Part shown: piece after piece, positions 62,852 to 64,000 of the stretch
How the letters are laid out: each line of letters starts with the position of its first letter
Position numbering within the stretch: position 1 is the first letter of the stretch
Source of the DNA: Kosakonia sacchari
Lineage (GTDB): Bacteria > Pseudomonadota > Gammaproteobacteria > Enterobacterales > Enterobacteriaceae
NCBI GenBank assembly: GCA_900109485.1
Contig: FOAY01000002.1
Coordinates: 432,913 to 496,912 of the forward strand
Reading direction: 5' to 3'
DNA: 64,000 nucleotides
Translations under genes and position numbers: made by a program
Notes under the pieces: model-generated
Database searches by the model: none
What the model was told of the DNA's origin: nothing
The model's input: the letters and a program-made list of their open reading frames with translations, nothing else

Positions 62852-64000
62852 ATGCAAGCAGAGACTCCCTCATTCGAACAACAACAGGTTGAGCAGCGCC
62901 GTCGACGGAATATTGTGCGTCAGATGCTGCAACGCGATAAAACGCCGCTGGCAATTTTAGTGGTGGCTGCAATAGCCGGTGCGCTGACGGGTTTGGTTGG
63001 CGTGGCGTTTGAGAAAGCGGTCAACGCGGTGTTGAACGCGCGTATCGGCGCACTGGGACAGGTGGCGAACAGTGCGCTGGTCTGGCCGCTGGCGTTTATC
63101 GCTTCGGCGTGTCTGGCGATGATGGGCTACTGGCTGGTGCGGCGCTTTGCGCCGGAGGCGGGCGGTTCCGGTATTCCTGAAATTGAAGGCGCGCTGGAAG
63201 AACTTCGCCCGGTGCGCTGGTGGCGCGTGCTGCCGGTGAAATTCATCGGCGGCATGGGAACGCTGGGGGCGGGTATGGTGCTGGGGCGTGAAGGGCCCAC
63301 GGTGCAGATCGGCGGCAATATCGGGCGAATGGTGGGCGATCTGTTTCGCCTGCGCAGCGGTGAAGCCCGCCATACCCTGCTGGCGACCGGTGCCGCGGCC
63401 GGGCTTTCAGCGGCATTTAACGCGCCGCTGGCGGGGATTCTGTTCATCATTGAAGAGATGCGCTCGCAGTTTCACTACAACCTGATCTCGATTAAAGCGG
63501 TGTTTACCGGCGTGATTATGTCGAGCATTGTGTTCCGGCTGTTTAACGGCGAGGCGGCGGTGATCGATGTCGGCAAACTCAGCAATGCGCCAGTGAACAC
63601 GCTGTGGCTCTATCTGCTGCTGGGAATGGTGTTTGGTTGCGTCGGGCCACTGTTTAATGCGTTAGTGCTGCGTACCCAGGATCTGTTTCAGCGACTTCAT
63701 GGCGGGCACACCGGGAAGTGGGTGCTGATTGGCGGCATCGTTGGCGGCGCGTGCGGTGTTTTGGGGCTGGTTGCGCCGGCGCTTTCCGGCGGCGGTTTTG
63801 CCCTCATCCCGATAGCGACGGCGGGCAATTATACCGTCGGCGTGCTGCTGCTCATTTTCCTTGCCCGCGTTGTCACCACCTTGCTCTGTTTTAGTTCCGG
63901 CGCGCCAGGCGGTATTTTCGCGCCGATGCTGGCGCTGGGGACGGTCCTGGGAATGGCTTTCGGCAGCGCGAGCGCGATTATCTTCCCGCATTATCAGTTA
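62852..64000 (+). CDS. clcA: H+/Cl- exchange antiporter ClcA, 5' part
   Basis: CLC-family 2Cl-/1H+ antiporter used in extreme acid resistance. The frame is open from ATG 62852 to the window end (383 residues of about 470). Selectivity motifs are visible: GSGIPE (Ser106), GREGPT with the gating Glu147, the proton Glu202 (FIIEE) and GAPGGIFAP. The numbering is one less than E. coli (Ser107, Glu148, Glu203). The final Tyr region is beyond the window. Confidence 0.97.
   Translation, partial: MQAETPSFEQQQVEQRRRRNIVRQMLQRDKTPLAILVVAAIAGALTGLVGVAFEKAVNAVLNARIGALGQVANSALVWPLAFIASACLAMMGYWLVRRFAPEAGGSGIPEIEGALEELRPVRWWRVLPVKFIGGMGTLGAGMVLGREGPTVQIGGNIGRMVGDLFRLRSGEARHTLLATGAAAGLSAAFNAPLAGILFIIEEMRSQFHYNLISIKAVFTGVIMSSIVFRLFNGEAAVIDVGKLSNAPVNTLWLYLLLGMVFGCVGPLFNALVLRTQDLFQRLHGGHTGKWVLIGGIVGGACGVLGLVAPALSGGGFALIPIATAGNYTVGVLLLIFLARVVTTLLCFSSGAPGGIFAPMLALGTVLGMAFGSASAIIFPHYQL

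Overview
The window is a contiguous, densely coded piece of an Enterobacteriaceae chromosome. Gene order is almost that of the E. coli K-12 2-minute region, from the end of ftsA to clcA. Protein lengths match the E. coli orthologues in nearly every case. Two replaced or inserted loci and moderately diverged proteins point to an Enterobacter/Kosakonia/Klebsiella-type relative rather than E. coli; the genus is an inference. I see no phage, insertion sequence, CRISPR array, tRNA or rRNA gene.

Layout. 1-6.6 kb: end of the division and cell-wall cluster (ftsA 3' end, ftsZ), lpxC, the secM-secA translocation unit and mutT. 6.6-13.7 kb: yacG-zapD-coaE on the minus strand, guaC on the plus strand, then the type IV pilus genes hofC-hofB-ppdD and nadC on the minus strand. 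13.8-19.2 kb: ampD-ampE, then a two-gene minus-strand cassette (sugar/cation symporter plus family 43 glycosidase) between ampE and aroP, where E. coli has nothing. 19.7-31.3 kb: pyruvate dehydrogenase locus pdhR-aceE-aceF-lpd, an unrecognised 470-residue gene where E. coli has yacH, and acnB. 31.6-38.3 kb: yacL, speE-speD, yacC, cueO and gcd. 38.5-42.9 kb: hpt, can, yadG-yadH and yadE (E. coli yadI is missing). 42.9-50.0 kb: minus-strand panD, panC/panB, folK/pcnB, gluQ, dksA, sfsA and thpR. 50.1-64 kb: hrpB, mrcB, the ferrichrome operon fhuACDB, hemL (minus strand) and the start of clcA, which runs off the window.

How the genes work together. Pyruvate flows through AceE/AceF/Lpd into the TCA cycle (AcnB), under PdhR whose operator is visible. 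PanB/PanC/PanD and CoaE supply coenzyme A. SpeD/SpeE make spermidine. FhuA-C-D-B import hydroxamate siderophores behind a Fur-like site. CueO is preceded by a typical CueR promoter. Several genes have non-ATG starts supported by length and ribosome-binding sites: secM, acnB, hrpB, folK and panC (GTG), speD (TTG) and pcnB (ATT).

The most interesting unexplained item is the gene at 27009-28421. It encodes a cysteine-free, Ser/Thr-rich protein of unknown family. It is preceded by a near-consensus sigma-28 (FliA) flagellar promoter, which suggests an undescribed member of the flagellar regulon sitting next to lpd.
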